A stretch of 6,025 nt of DNA from Oceanospirillales bacterium (GTDB taxonomy: Bacteria > Pseudomonadota > Gammaproteobacteria > Xanthomonadales > SZUA-36). Shown here one piece after another: positions 1 to 6,025 of this stretch. Both the position numbers and the translations under genes were made by a program. The stretch covers positions 1-6,025 of the forward strand of contig QIKG01000023.1 in the NCBI GenBank assembly GCA_003232965.1, read 5' to 3'. A model generated the notes under the pieces. It had not been told where the DNA came from and did no database searches. It saw only the letters and a list, made by a program, of their open reading frames with translations. How positions within the stretch are numbered: position 1 is the first letter of the stretch; every line of letters starts with the position of its first letter.

Positions 1-226
1 AAAAAGATACAAAGGACAGTCGTCTATTAAAAATACATAAAAGCACCAATCAAGAAAACCTGGCATGAATTCGTCACTTTGACTCTTTGAATGGTTGTTA
101 GTAAAAGTGAGAGTTGACCAATGACGTGCCGAGCACTAGGAAAAACGATTGATTAAGATATAGGGATTATTAATTTCAGAAGTGAATCAACCAGCAGGCT
201 CAACATTGTTTGGTTATAGATGGGTC

Positions 227-258
227 GGCGCGTTGGTTTACACTCCGAGCCAAACGCC
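227..258 (+). repeat. Imperfect inverted repeat / hairpin in the leader
   Basis: GGCG (227-230) pairs with CGCC (255-258) and TTGG (233-236) pairs with CCAA (250-253). They are separated by a small internal loop (CG opposite A) and enclose a 13-base loop. It is the most GC-rich patch of an otherwise AT-rich leader. A TTTT run follows, but only five bases after the stem, so it is a poor match to an intrinsic terminator. It could be a remnant terminator for an upstream gene, an operator, or chance. Confidence 0.3.
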
Positions 259-265
259 TGTACTT

Positions 266-292
266 TTGTTCCTTGTTCCAATCCTGTATATT
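266..292 (+). promoter_or_regulatory. Weak sigma70-like promoter candidate for the two-gene unit
   Basis: TTGTTC (266-271) and TATATT (287-292) have a short 15-base spacer. Transcription would begin near 299, giving a leader of about 27 bases before the ATG at 326. The position is sensible and the -10 is five of six to consensus, but the -35 match and spacing are poor. The true promoter may be elsewhere in 1-325 or upstream of the window. Confidence 0.3.
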
Positions 293-314
293 TAACAGCT
301 AACTGGTAGTTGAG

Positions 315-320
315 AGAGGA
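315..320 (+). promoter_or_regulatory. Ribosome binding site of the FG-GAP/UnbV gene
   Basis: AGAGGA ends five bases before the ATG at 326. With the signal peptide that follows directly, it fixes this start. Confidence 0.7.
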
Positions 321-325
321 TCTAT

Positions 326-3300
326 ATGAAAAAGTTGATGGTTGTTCTTTTAATAGTTCTTTTTGAATCAATTCCAGCCTTCGCGACAGAAACACAGATG
401 CTTGAACAAATCATTAGTGGCATCGAAAAACTGGAAGGCGACAAAGACCCTAAATGCTACGCTACGGCCTCCCGCCTTGAAGATTTTATGTATGGCACGC
501 CGCTGACCGACCCGGCGCGCTTTCAAAAAAATAAGCTACAAAAACGCCTCGCTGAGATCGTCTGGCGTGCAAGCGGAAAAACCGACAACAGTAGAAGTAG
601 TGAAAGCATTAACGTTTCATTTAATAAAATTATTACTTTTAGTGTCGACGATAAGCACAATAACCTGCTGACATTTCCCAATAAAGCCGTTATCACTATA
701 AGATCGAAAGATTTACGCCAATACGGCGCGGTTGCCTACTCTCTGCGTGCAATCCTAGCTGCGCAACAAGACTCAATGATGGACCCTGATGCGGAGATGT
801 TGTCGGCATTATCATCAGATGCCATTGAAACACTGACACAGAAACTCGATTTAGCAACGCTTGCCTTGCTGCAGGAAGCGGATGCTTATGCCAGGGCTCA
901 TAGCCTGCATGAGATAGATTTAAATAATATTAACCGTGCCTGGCTGGCGCTGTTCCAGCTTCCGGGGGCTGATAATCAGAGTGCAGAGCAACCTGAAGTG
1001 ATATTTTCAAAAGGCAAACCACCTTTGCTGGAAAAAATCATCCAACAGAAAATAAATTCTTACGCTGCGTACAACGAAATATCTAATACGCTGTTGATTC
1101 GTAATATGCAGGTTTATTTTGCCCGCCTGAGCTGGCCTAAGGATGAATCTGAAGCGGCGGCCTTCAAAAGCGGATTTATTGAGGCATTGATAGGTTATGC
1201 AATAGAACTCTATAAAGGTGTAGTTGATGTCGCTGCTGTCAATGGGCACAAGGTAGTTGGCGAACAGGACGTGGCAAGATTTGTAATGCACTTTACCCCT
1301 TATACCGTTAATGAGTATGAGGATGTTGTGTTTTTTCCTCAATTGCCGGGTGACACAATCACAATCGAGTCTTATGATCTTGATGCCTTCCGCGACAGCG
1401 GTATCCATTGGTTATATCTGGGTCATGCCCTAGAAAGCAGGGAAATTATTAATTATCTGGACGCCGACCCATTCGCAGCAGAGCTGCTGGCAGAAAATAT
1501 TGCCCAGTTCGGGGTTTTATTATTGCGTGAAGCAGGCCTTGCCGGCATAGAGGCTGGTAAGGAGAGGTTGTCATTGGAGCTGTTATCTGTTGCAATTGAG
1601 AGAATTCAAAGCAAAATAAAAACCTCTTTGAATAGTCCTGATACTCAAGCCAAGAAAGCAACTATTCATTCTGCGGTAAATATCAAGCAGAAAGAGATGG
1701 ATAATAAGGCCAGCTGGTTTAGCGATATAACGCAAAGTGTTGGCATTGATAGTATGCACAGATCCTCCAGTTGGCTTAACAGGCTATTGCGAGCTTACCT
1801 GCGGCGTGATGACACCACCGGTATCATCACCATTCCACCAGCCTTTGGTGGCTCTGGGGTTGCTGTTGGTGATCTCAATAATGATAACTACCCGGATATT
1901 CTGCTCCTCAGCGGTCTCGGAAATAAACTGTATCTTAACAACACCAAGGGGCAGTTTAAGGATGTTACCAGCGAGGCCGGCATTGCGTTTTCAAGAACCG
2001 AAGACAATCGTGCTGGCGAACCCCGGCAACCGTTGATAGTAGACCTGAACAATGATGGTTGGCAAGATATAGTTATTACTTATGTTGATGATGATCACCG
2101 GGTTTACAAAAACAACGGGGACGGAAGCTTTACAGACATGACAAGTACGGCCGCCCTCGGTGGCAAAGGCCTTGTGGGCGGCCCGGCAACAGTCTTTGAT
2201 TACGATAATGATGGCCTGCTGGATATTTATATCACCTATTTTGGTGACTATATTAATGCCGTATTGCCCACCCTAAGCCGTATTAATAACAATGGTTTGC
2301 CAAATAAATTATTTAAAAACACCGGCAACTTTAATTTTGTTGAGGTAGATGCCGGGGTTGCTGGTGTTGGTTGGACACAAGCAGTAACTCATACTGATCT
2401 CAATCTTGATGATTTACAGGATTTAATTGTAGGTAATGACTTTGGTTCAAATGTTTATTACCTAAACCTTGGTAATGGCCGTTTCGTGGATAAGACAAAA
2501 GAAATGGGCTTGCAAAAGCCTTCTTATACCATGGGGATCGGCCTGGCAGATTTAAACGCTGATTTGATACCGGATATTTATATTTCCAATATCGTAACCA
2601 TGAATAAAGATGAAAAATATGTGCTCCCCAATGCAGATACTCAGATGAAATTTAACCTCGAAAAACTGGCAAATCTACGTGTAGTAGAAGCCAATGATCT
2701 GTTTATGTCATCCAAGGACAAACAACAGGGTATCAGCTATTCGCTTAACCGTGAACTGGTTGGGCGCGGTTATAACTCAACCGGTTGGTCCTGGGGCGCC
2801 GGCTTTTTTGATGCCGATAACGATGGAGACGATGACCTTTATGTTTTAAATGGAATGAATGAGTTTAATCTTTACAGCAGCAAAAATGCCTATGCAGATG
2901 CATCTGTTAAGGCAGAAGACAACTTGTATTTGCCCGTTGACACACAAGAGAGCAATGTCTTTTTTATTAATAGTGGCGGCAAGCTGAATAACAAGTCCGC
3001 GCAAAGTGGTCTAGGCCTACTCAGCAATTCACGCAGCGCGGCTTATTTGGATTTCGACAACGATGGTGATCTGGATATTATTATCAATAATTATCATCAA
3101 CTCGCGTATTTTTACCAGAACAATGCTGAGCGACTGGACGCGCATTGGATAAAGATCCAGCTTCAGGGTGACCCGTCTCAGGGGATAAATCTTGATGCAA
3201 TTGGTGCAAAAATTATATTTACACTAGCAGATGGCAGCACAATCTGGCGTGAAATTCGTGGCGGTGAAGGTTATATGAGCATGCATGAGCGCGTTGTCCA

Positions 3301-3427
3301 TGCGGGCTTGGGGGAAAATGATAGGGTTGATGTTGAAATTATCTGGCCTGGGGGTGTGCGCCAATCCATTAAAAGACTCAAGGCAAACCGGCTGCATAAA
3401 ATCATTACCCCCGGAGTAGACAATTAA
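326..3427 (+). CDS. Exported FG-GAP/VCBS repeat protein with C-terminal ASPIC/UnbV domain (CRTAC1-like)
   Basis: The 1033-residue protein starts with a classical signal peptide: KK, a hydrophobic core, then AFA and a likely cleavage after residue 20. It is therefore secreted or periplasmic. Residues 21 to about 460 are mostly helical-looking and match no family I recognise. Residues 505-930 hold seven Ca-binding-type motifs of the DxDxDGxxD kind, beginning at D516, D573, D625, D691, D742, D829 and D909. The fourth and fifth (DLNLDDLQD, DLNADLIPD) are degenerate. Their spacing of 51-87 residues fits a seven-bladed beta-propeller. Residues about 955-1015 match the ASPIC/UnbV domain, with the GGEGYMS segment, GLGENDRVDVEIIWPGG and the usual C-terminal position. 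The family is associated with surface or extracellular binding, but the ligand here is unknown. C44 is the only cysteine. The start is supported by AGAGGA five bases upstream. The stop lies within the probable translation start of the next gene, so the two are likely co-transcribed and coupled. Family assignment is firm; biological role is not. Confidence 0.93.
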   Translation: MKKLMVVLLIVLFESIPAFATETQMLEQIISGIEKLEGDKDPKCYATASRLEDFMYGTPLTDPARFQKNKLQKRLAEIVWRASGKTDNSRSSESINVSFNKIITFSVDDKHNNLLTFPNKAVITIRSKDLRQYGAVAYSLRAILAAQQDSMMDPDAEMLSALSSDAIETLTQKLDLATLALLQEADAYARAHSLHEIDLNNINRAWLALFQLPGADNQSAEQPEVIFSKGKPPLLEKIIQQKINSYAAYNEISNTLLIRNMQVYFARLSWPKDESEAAAFKSGFIEALIGYAIELYKGVVDVAAVNGHKVVGEQDVARFVMHFTPYTVNEYEDVVFFPQLPGDTITIESYDLDAFRDSGIHWLYLGHALESREIINYLDADPFAAELLAENIAQFGVLLLREAGLAGIEAGKERLSLELLSVAIERIQSKIKTSLNSPDTQAKKATIHSAVNIKQKEMDNKASWFSDITQSVGIDSMHRSSSWLNRLLRAYLRRDDTTGIITIPPAFGGSGVAVGDLNNDNYPDILLLSGLGNKLYLNNTKGQFKDVTSEAGIAFSRTEDNRAGEPRQPLIVDLNNDGWQDIVITYVDDDHRVYKNNGDGSFTDMTSTAALGGKGLVGGPATVFDYDNDGLLDIYITYFGDYINAVLPTLSRINNNGLPNKLFKNTGNFNFVEVDAGVAGVGWTQAVTHTDLNLDDLQDLIVGNDFGSNVYYLNLGNGRFVDKTKEMGLQKPSYTMGIGLADLNADLIPDIYISNIVTMNKDEKYVLPNADTQMKFNLEKLANLRVVEANDLFMSSKDKQQGISYSLNRELVGRGYNSTGWSWGAGFFDADNDGDDDLYVLNGMNEFNLYSSKNAYADASVKAEDNLYLPVDTQESNVFFINSGGKLNNKSAQSGLGLLSNSRSAAYLDFDNDGDLDIIINNYHQLAYFYQNNAERLDAHWIKIQLQGDPSQGINLDAIGAKIIFTLADGSTIWREIRGGEGYMSMHERVVHAGLGENDRVDVEIIWPGGVRQSIKRLKANRLHKIITPGVDN
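3413..3427 (+). promoter_or_regulatory. Shine-Dalgarno site and possible ATT start overlapping the upstream stop codon
   Basis: GGAG at 3413-3416 sits six bases before ATT at 3423-3425, and the last base of that ATT is the first base of the TAA (3425-3427) closing the FG-GAP gene. The ATT is in frame with the downstream thioredoxin-like gene; the frame is closed just upstream by TAG at 3417-3419. The first conventional start, GTG at 3444, has no Shine-Dalgarno sequence in the 16 bases before it. Either this site drives a rare ATT start with a five-base gene overlap, or it helps ribosomes reinitiate at the GTG. Confidence 0.45.
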
Positions 3428-3443
3428 CTGGTTTCCGCCACTC

Positions 3444-5588
3444 GTGGGTTTGTTGCTGTTGATGGCGGATTCTGGCCTGGCAGAGGCGGCCGCCCTGCTG
3501 CCTGGAAGTCAACAGCCCATCGAGCAGGCTTGGATTGATGCGCGAAAGAAATCAAACTTGAATGAAGGAGAATTTGTCAATCGCCTGATTCTGTCAGGTT
3601 CCGCCTACCTGCGACAACACGCTGATAACCCAATCGACTGGTATAGTTGGTCCGATGCCAATCTGGCCAAAGCAAAAGCAGAGAATAAACTGATTTTCCT
3701 TTCTATAGGCTATGCCAGTTGCCACTGGTGCCATGTTATGGAAGACGAAAGCTTTAGTCAGGCAGATGTGGCTTTTGTCCTAAACTCTAGCTTTGTCTCC
3801 CTGAAGGTTGATCGGGAGGAAAAGCCTGATATAGATGCTTATTTCAACTTCGTAGTCGAAACGATTAAGGCTGAGAGCGGCTGGCCAATTACCGTTATTT
3901 TATTACCCGATGGGAAACCGGTGTTTGCAGCAAACTACTTATCGAAAGAAAAGTTAATCACCGTGCTTGAAAGGATGGCCCAGCTCTGGGAGAAGCAACC
4001 GCAAAGCGTTATTGCCAATGCGAAATTAATCGACAAAGAGCTCGTGCGGCGTTCACAGGCACTCACCAATACAGCAGCTACAGGAGATACCAATCTACTC
4101 GACCTTGCCAGCCAAAATCTGCTGGGTAGTATTGATTCTGTACATAGCGGTTTCGGGGCTGCGAATAAATTTCCATCTGAGTTGAAGCTGCAATTTTTAC
4201 TTAACACATATAAATCATCTCCTTCCGATGCATTGAAACTAACCCTGATGGATCAGCTTAATGCTTTTATGTATAGCGGGCTGAATGATGTTGTTTTTGG
4301 TGGGGTCTTCCGTTACACAACGGATCGACAGATGCACCGGCCGCATTTTGAAAAAATGCTATACAATCAAGCCTTAACAGTTATTTTATTCACAGACGCC
4401 GCGCGCTGGCTGGAAATCCCCGAATACAGGCGTTATGCCGATACTGTTATTGCGTTTGTAGAGTCAACAATGCAACTTCCAGCAGGCCTTTATGCCGCTG
4501 CCATTGATGCTGGCCATAAAGGGCAGGAAGGTGGTTATTACCTCTGGCAGCCTGCCGAGGTATCCATGCTCCCGTCGCGATTGCAACGAATACATTTTAA
4601 TGAGAAGTGGGTGTTTATCCACGGCGCGATGGTTGCATCAGAAACTCGGGCTTGGCAGGAAAGTTTAATCCTCTCCAGAACAGATTCCCCGCGTGTCATA
4701 TCAAATAAAATTACTGCCTGGAACGCACTTTGGCTGAGCGCCTTAGTTAGTGCCAATAAAATTGATACGGCTACTCACCTTGCTGAGGCAGTTTGGAAGC
4801 AGGCTTGGTCTGCTGGTGAATTATTTCGTATTGGCACTCAGCTTGGCTATCTTGACGACTACAGTTATTTGGCAAAAGCATACTGGCAACTTTATAAAAA
4901 CAGCGGAGACCTGATCTGGAAAAAACGTGCCAATCAACTTGAAGATACGATGCTGACAAAATTTTACCGGGAAAACACCCTTTACTACTCAAGCTATACC
5001 GAGAAAATACTGCTCCCGCAAAACTTATTTCAGGATACGGAGCTACCTGCTCCAGGAGCTGTGGCGATAGAGCTATTGGGATTGCAGCAAACCGAAGTGA
5101 GATATTACCAAGCCTACAATCGTTTAAAGCAAGCAGCTTTTTCCGGTGTTGGTACGCAACCTGAATATTTTCTAAGCTTGTTACAAGCAACACAATTACA
5201 TTATCCAGAAGAGAATAAAATTTTCGCCAACGGTCATGGATTGGCGGCATTGACACCGGCACCCGGTGCTTCAGAATGGCATCTGCAAATCAGCTTAGAG
5301 GATGGCTGGTATATCAATGCCGCAAGTGTATTTGATGACAAATTGATTCCGACCCGGGTAATTAACAACCCTAAGATTGCGAAAATTCACTACCCTGCCG
5401 GTGAAAAAACCACTACAGAGTTTTCGTCGCAGGCATTAAATTTATATAATGGGCCGGTATTGATTAAATTAAGCACACCATCCCAGCCCGAGCGGTTAAA
5501 GTTGACGGTTGAGCTGCAGGCCTGTAAAAAAACGTTGTGCTTATTACCGGAACGATTTGAATTAATTGCTGGTAGCTCAGCGCAGTGA
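3444..5588 (+). CDS. DUF255 / SPATA20-YyaL-like thioredoxin-domain protein with DsbD-N-like C-terminal domain
   Basis: The 714 residues (GTG numbering) open with a short hydrophobic stretch ending GLAEA, probably part of an export signal, though without basic residues. Residues about 50-205 are a thioredoxin-like DUF255 domain: YLRQHADNPIDWYSW (55-69), CHWC (93-96) followed by HVMEDESF, KVDREEKPDID (121-131), and SGWP (145-148) at the expected cis-proline site. Residues about 230-550 carry the family's alpha/alpha-barrel signatures: SGFGAANKFP (235-244), FGGVFRYTTD (285-294), PHFEKMLY (300-307), a degenerate EGGYYLW segment (362-368), TAWNAL (424-429) and YLDDYS (469-474). Parts between 370 and 420 look shortened against family members as I recall them. 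Residues about 608-712 look like an added DsbD N-terminal-type beta domain: ISLEDGWYIN, then QACKKTLCLLPERFEL with C694 and C699. The protein has exactly four cysteines, in these two pairs. It probably acts in the periplasm in thiol-disulfide exchange, but substrate and partner are unknown. It follows the FG-GAP gene with no spacer for a promoter, implying one operon. An ATT start at 3423 (adding 7 residues) is an alternative that has better ribosome-binding support. Confidence 0.9.
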   Translation: MGLLLLMADSGLAEAAALLPGSQQPIEQAWIDARKKSNLNEGEFVNRLILSGSAYLRQHADNPIDWYSWSDANLAKAKAENKLIFLSIGYASCHWCHVMEDESFSQADVAFVLNSSFVSLKVDREEKPDIDAYFNFVVETIKAESGWPITVILLPDGKPVFAANYLSKEKLITVLERMAQLWEKQPQSVIANAKLIDKELVRRSQALTNTAATGDTNLLDLASQNLLGSIDSVHSGFGAANKFPSELKLQFLLNTYKSSPSDALKLTLMDQLNAFMYSGLNDVVFGGVFRYTTDRQMHRPHFEKMLYNQALTVILFTDAARWLEIPEYRRYADTVIAFVESTMQLPAGLYAAAIDAGHKGQEGGYYLWQPAEVSMLPSRLQRIHFNEKWVFIHGAMVASETRAWQESLILSRTDSPRVISNKITAWNALWLSALVSANKIDTATHLAEAVWKQAWSAGELFRIGTQLGYLDDYSYLAKAYWQLYKNSGDLIWKKRANQLEDTMLTKFYRENTLYYSSYTEKILLPQNLFQDTELPAPGAVAIELLGLQQTEVRYYQAYNRLKQAAFSGVGTQPEYFLSLLQATQLHYPEENKIFANGHGLAALTPAPGASEWHLQISLEDGWYINAASVFDDKLIPTRVINNPKIAKIHYPAGEKTTTEFSSQALNLYNGPVLIKLSTPSQPERLKLTVELQACKKTLCLLPERFELIAGSSAQ

Positions 5589-5615
5589 GTCAACTTGCTA
5601 CTTGATTTAAACAAC

Positions 5616-5637
5616 TAAACTACTGAGTTATAGTTTA
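5616..5637 (+). terminator. Weak AT-rich hairpin after the two-gene unit
   Basis: TAAACTA (5616-5622) and TAGTTTA (5631-5637) form a 7-bp stem with an 8-base loop, 28 bases past the TGA at 5586-5588. It contains only one G-C pair on each side of the axis and has no T-tract, so it would be a poor intrinsic terminator. It is the only stem of note directly downstream of the stop, so termination may depend on Rho or be leaky. Confidence 0.2.
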
Positions 5638-5654
5638 ATATTCGTCAGTTATAA

Positions 5655-5683
5655 TTGTTTATTTAGAGCTTCTCTGCTATATT
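5655..5683 (+). promoter_or_regulatory. Extended -10 promoter candidate for the third gene
   Basis: TTGTTT (5655-5660) is followed after 17 bases by TATATT (5678-5683), preceded by TGC (5675-5677) as in extended -10 promoters. A perfect TATAAT hexamer also lies at 5650-5655 but has no good -35. Initiation would fall near 5690, leaving a leader of about 80 bases before the ATG at 5772. This suggests the third gene can be expressed independently of the upstream pair. Confidence 0.5.
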
Positions 5684-5730
5684 CGAGTTGTAGTGTGCAT
5701 ATTAATAAGTACCTACGATACTAACACTCG
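5684..5730 (+). repeat. Imperfect hairpin at the head of the third gene's leader
   Basis: CGAGT (5684-5688) pairs with ACTCG (5726-5730), then, after a 2x2 internal loop, TAGTGT (5691-5696) pairs with ATACTA (5718-5723) with one G-U pair, leaving a 21-base loop. If transcription starts near 5690, the outer left arm would lie partly in the promoter rather than the RNA, so this could be a DNA-binding site or a 5' structure. No known riboswitch was recognised. Confidence 0.3.
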
Positions 5731-5758
5731 ATAAGAAGTGGATTTTCTAAATCTCAAA

Positions 5759-5764
5759 AAGGAG
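5759..5764 (+). promoter_or_regulatory. Strong ribosome binding site of the third gene
   Basis: AAGGAG lies seven bases before the ATG at 5772, a near-ideal Shine-Dalgarno sequence and spacing that fixes the start. Confidence 0.8.
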
Positions 5765-5771
5765 CCTAAAG

Positions 5772-6025
5772 ATGCTTGGTAAAAGCACTACATTTCTGTT
5801 TTTTCTATTAGTTCTGAGTAACAACGCTATTGCCGAAGGTGCGCCAGAGCAATCCGCCGATTTTAGAGTACAAAAACTCACCGTACATGATGGTGTTTAT
5901 TTTGCAACCAGTCGTGCGGATGCCGGGATGTTAGTGAAATTTTCCGGCTCGGACGGTGTGGTAATTTCTAGGAACTTTGCCGCCGGGCAGGCGGGTTTTA
6001 TTGATATCAATAACGCGGGAGGTCA
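5772..6025 (+). CDS. N-terminal fragment of an exported protein of unknown function (cut by window edge)
   Basis: 84 complete codons are visible and the frame is still open at the window end. The protein begins MLGKSTTF, followed by a hydrophobic core and NNAIA, giving a likely signal-peptidase cleavage after A21; no lipobox cysteine is present. The mature start is polar, then residues about 31-80 alternate as in beta strands: FRVQKLTVHDG, MLVKFSGSDGVVISRNFAAGQ, then a short loop. The pattern of a strand, a G-x-DG turn and a strand ending in FAAGQ resembles a small beta-sandwich module that I associate with secreted gammaproteobacterial proteins having C-terminal tail-fibre-like regions. That is memory-based and weak. 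No cysteine is visible so far. It has its own strong Shine-Dalgarno site and a promoter candidate in the 183-base spacer. I would call it an exported hypothetical protein. Confidence 0.8.
   Translation, partial: MLGKSTTFLFFLLVLSNNAIAEGAPEQSADFRVQKLTVHDGVYFATSRADAGMLVKFSGSDGVVISRNFAAGQAGFIDINNAGG

Larger units (their letters stand above)
1..325. other. Non-coding leader region upstream of the FG-GAP/UnbV gene
   Basis: No convincing gene is seen on either strand. The + strand has early stops in all frames; one frame stays open from the window edge to a TGA at 66-68 (21 codons), so the tail of an upstream gene cannot be excluded but has no recognisable content. The stretch is AT-rich, with TTGACT at 79-84 and TTGACC at 114-119, neither followed by a good -10 hexamer. 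A 7-bp inverted repeat, TCACTTT (74-80) and AAAGTGA (104-110), lies next to the second of these. An imperfect hairpin (227-258) and a promoter-like pair (266-292) are listed separately. No tRNA or known riboswitch pattern was recognised. Confidence 0.6.

Noticed and set aside
3..68. Possible C-terminal tail of an upstream gene ending at TGA 66-68
   Set aside because: Only 21 open codons with no distinctive composition; chance is an adequate explanation.
114..142. TTGACC followed after 17 bases by TAGGAA as a promoter
   Set aside because: The -35 is good but the -10 position matches only three of six consensus bases, and it would leave a leader of about 175 bases.
153..395. Minus-strand 80-codon open frame across the leader and the start of gene 1
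   Set aside because: It overlaps the signal peptide coding region of a well-supported gene, and its product has no recognisable domain or export signal.
1007..1408. Minus-strand 133-codon open frame inside gene 1
   Set aside because: It is antisense to a continuous, well-supported coding region and its product looks like non-coding translation.
1737..2036. Plus-strand 99-codon open frame in another frame of gene 1
   Set aside because: It overlaps the first two FG-GAP motifs of gene 1 and is best explained as a shadow of that gene.
1871..3076. Tandem DNA repeat in the propeller region
   Set aside because: Similarity is at the level of short protein motifs with 51-87-residue spacing; there are no long near-identical DNA units.
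3428..3443. Separate promoter for the DUF255 gene
   Set aside because: There is almost no non-coding space at the junction and no -10/-35-like pair was seen; co-transcription with gene 1 is simpler.
4771..5262. Minus-strand 163-codon open frame inside the DUF255 gene
   Set aside because: It lies fully antisense to conserved family motifs such as YLDDYS, and its translation has no recognisable domain.

Overview
The window carries two long co-directional genes and the 5' end of a third, all on the + strand, with about 325 bases of non-coding DNA in front. Each product appears to start with an export signal, and the coding style (long genes, good Shine-Dalgarno sites on genes 1 and 3, mixed moderate-GC codons, AT-rich spacers) suggests a Gram-negative bacterium. 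A marine or environmental gammaproteobacterium is my best guess, but no taxonomic marker is present and this is inference only.

Layout: (1) 1-325 is an AT-rich non-coding leader with an imperfect hairpin and a weak promoter-like pair close to the first gene. (2) 326-3427 encodes a 1033-residue exported protein with an unrecognised N-terminal region of about 440 residues, seven FG-GAP/VCBS-type Ca-binding motifs (probably a beta-propeller), and a C-terminal ASPIC/UnbV domain (CRTAC1-like family). (3) 3444-5588 (possibly starting at an ATT codon at 3423, inside the stop of gene 1) encodes a DUF255 / SPATA20-YyaL-type protein with a thioredoxin-like CHWC motif, an alpha/alpha-barrel-like middle, and an extra C-terminal domain resembling the N-terminal domain of DsbD. 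(4) 5589-5771 is an AT-rich spacer with a good extended -10 promoter candidate, a leader hairpin and a strong Shine-Dalgarno site. (5) 5772-6025 is the start of a further exported protein, cut by the window edge.

Genes 1 and 2 almost certainly form one transcriptional unit, with no room for a promoter or terminator between them. The pairing is suggestive. The propeller protein has exactly one cysteine (C44, near the mature N-terminus). The thioredoxin-like protein has exactly four, arranged as two redox-type pairs (C93/C96 and C694/C699). A working hypothesis is an exported thiol-redox or maturation enzyme dedicated to its large Ca-binding partner. Gene 3 seems to have its own promoter, so its membership of the same system is uncertain. 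I see no CRISPR array, tRNA, rRNA, insertion sequence or integrase.
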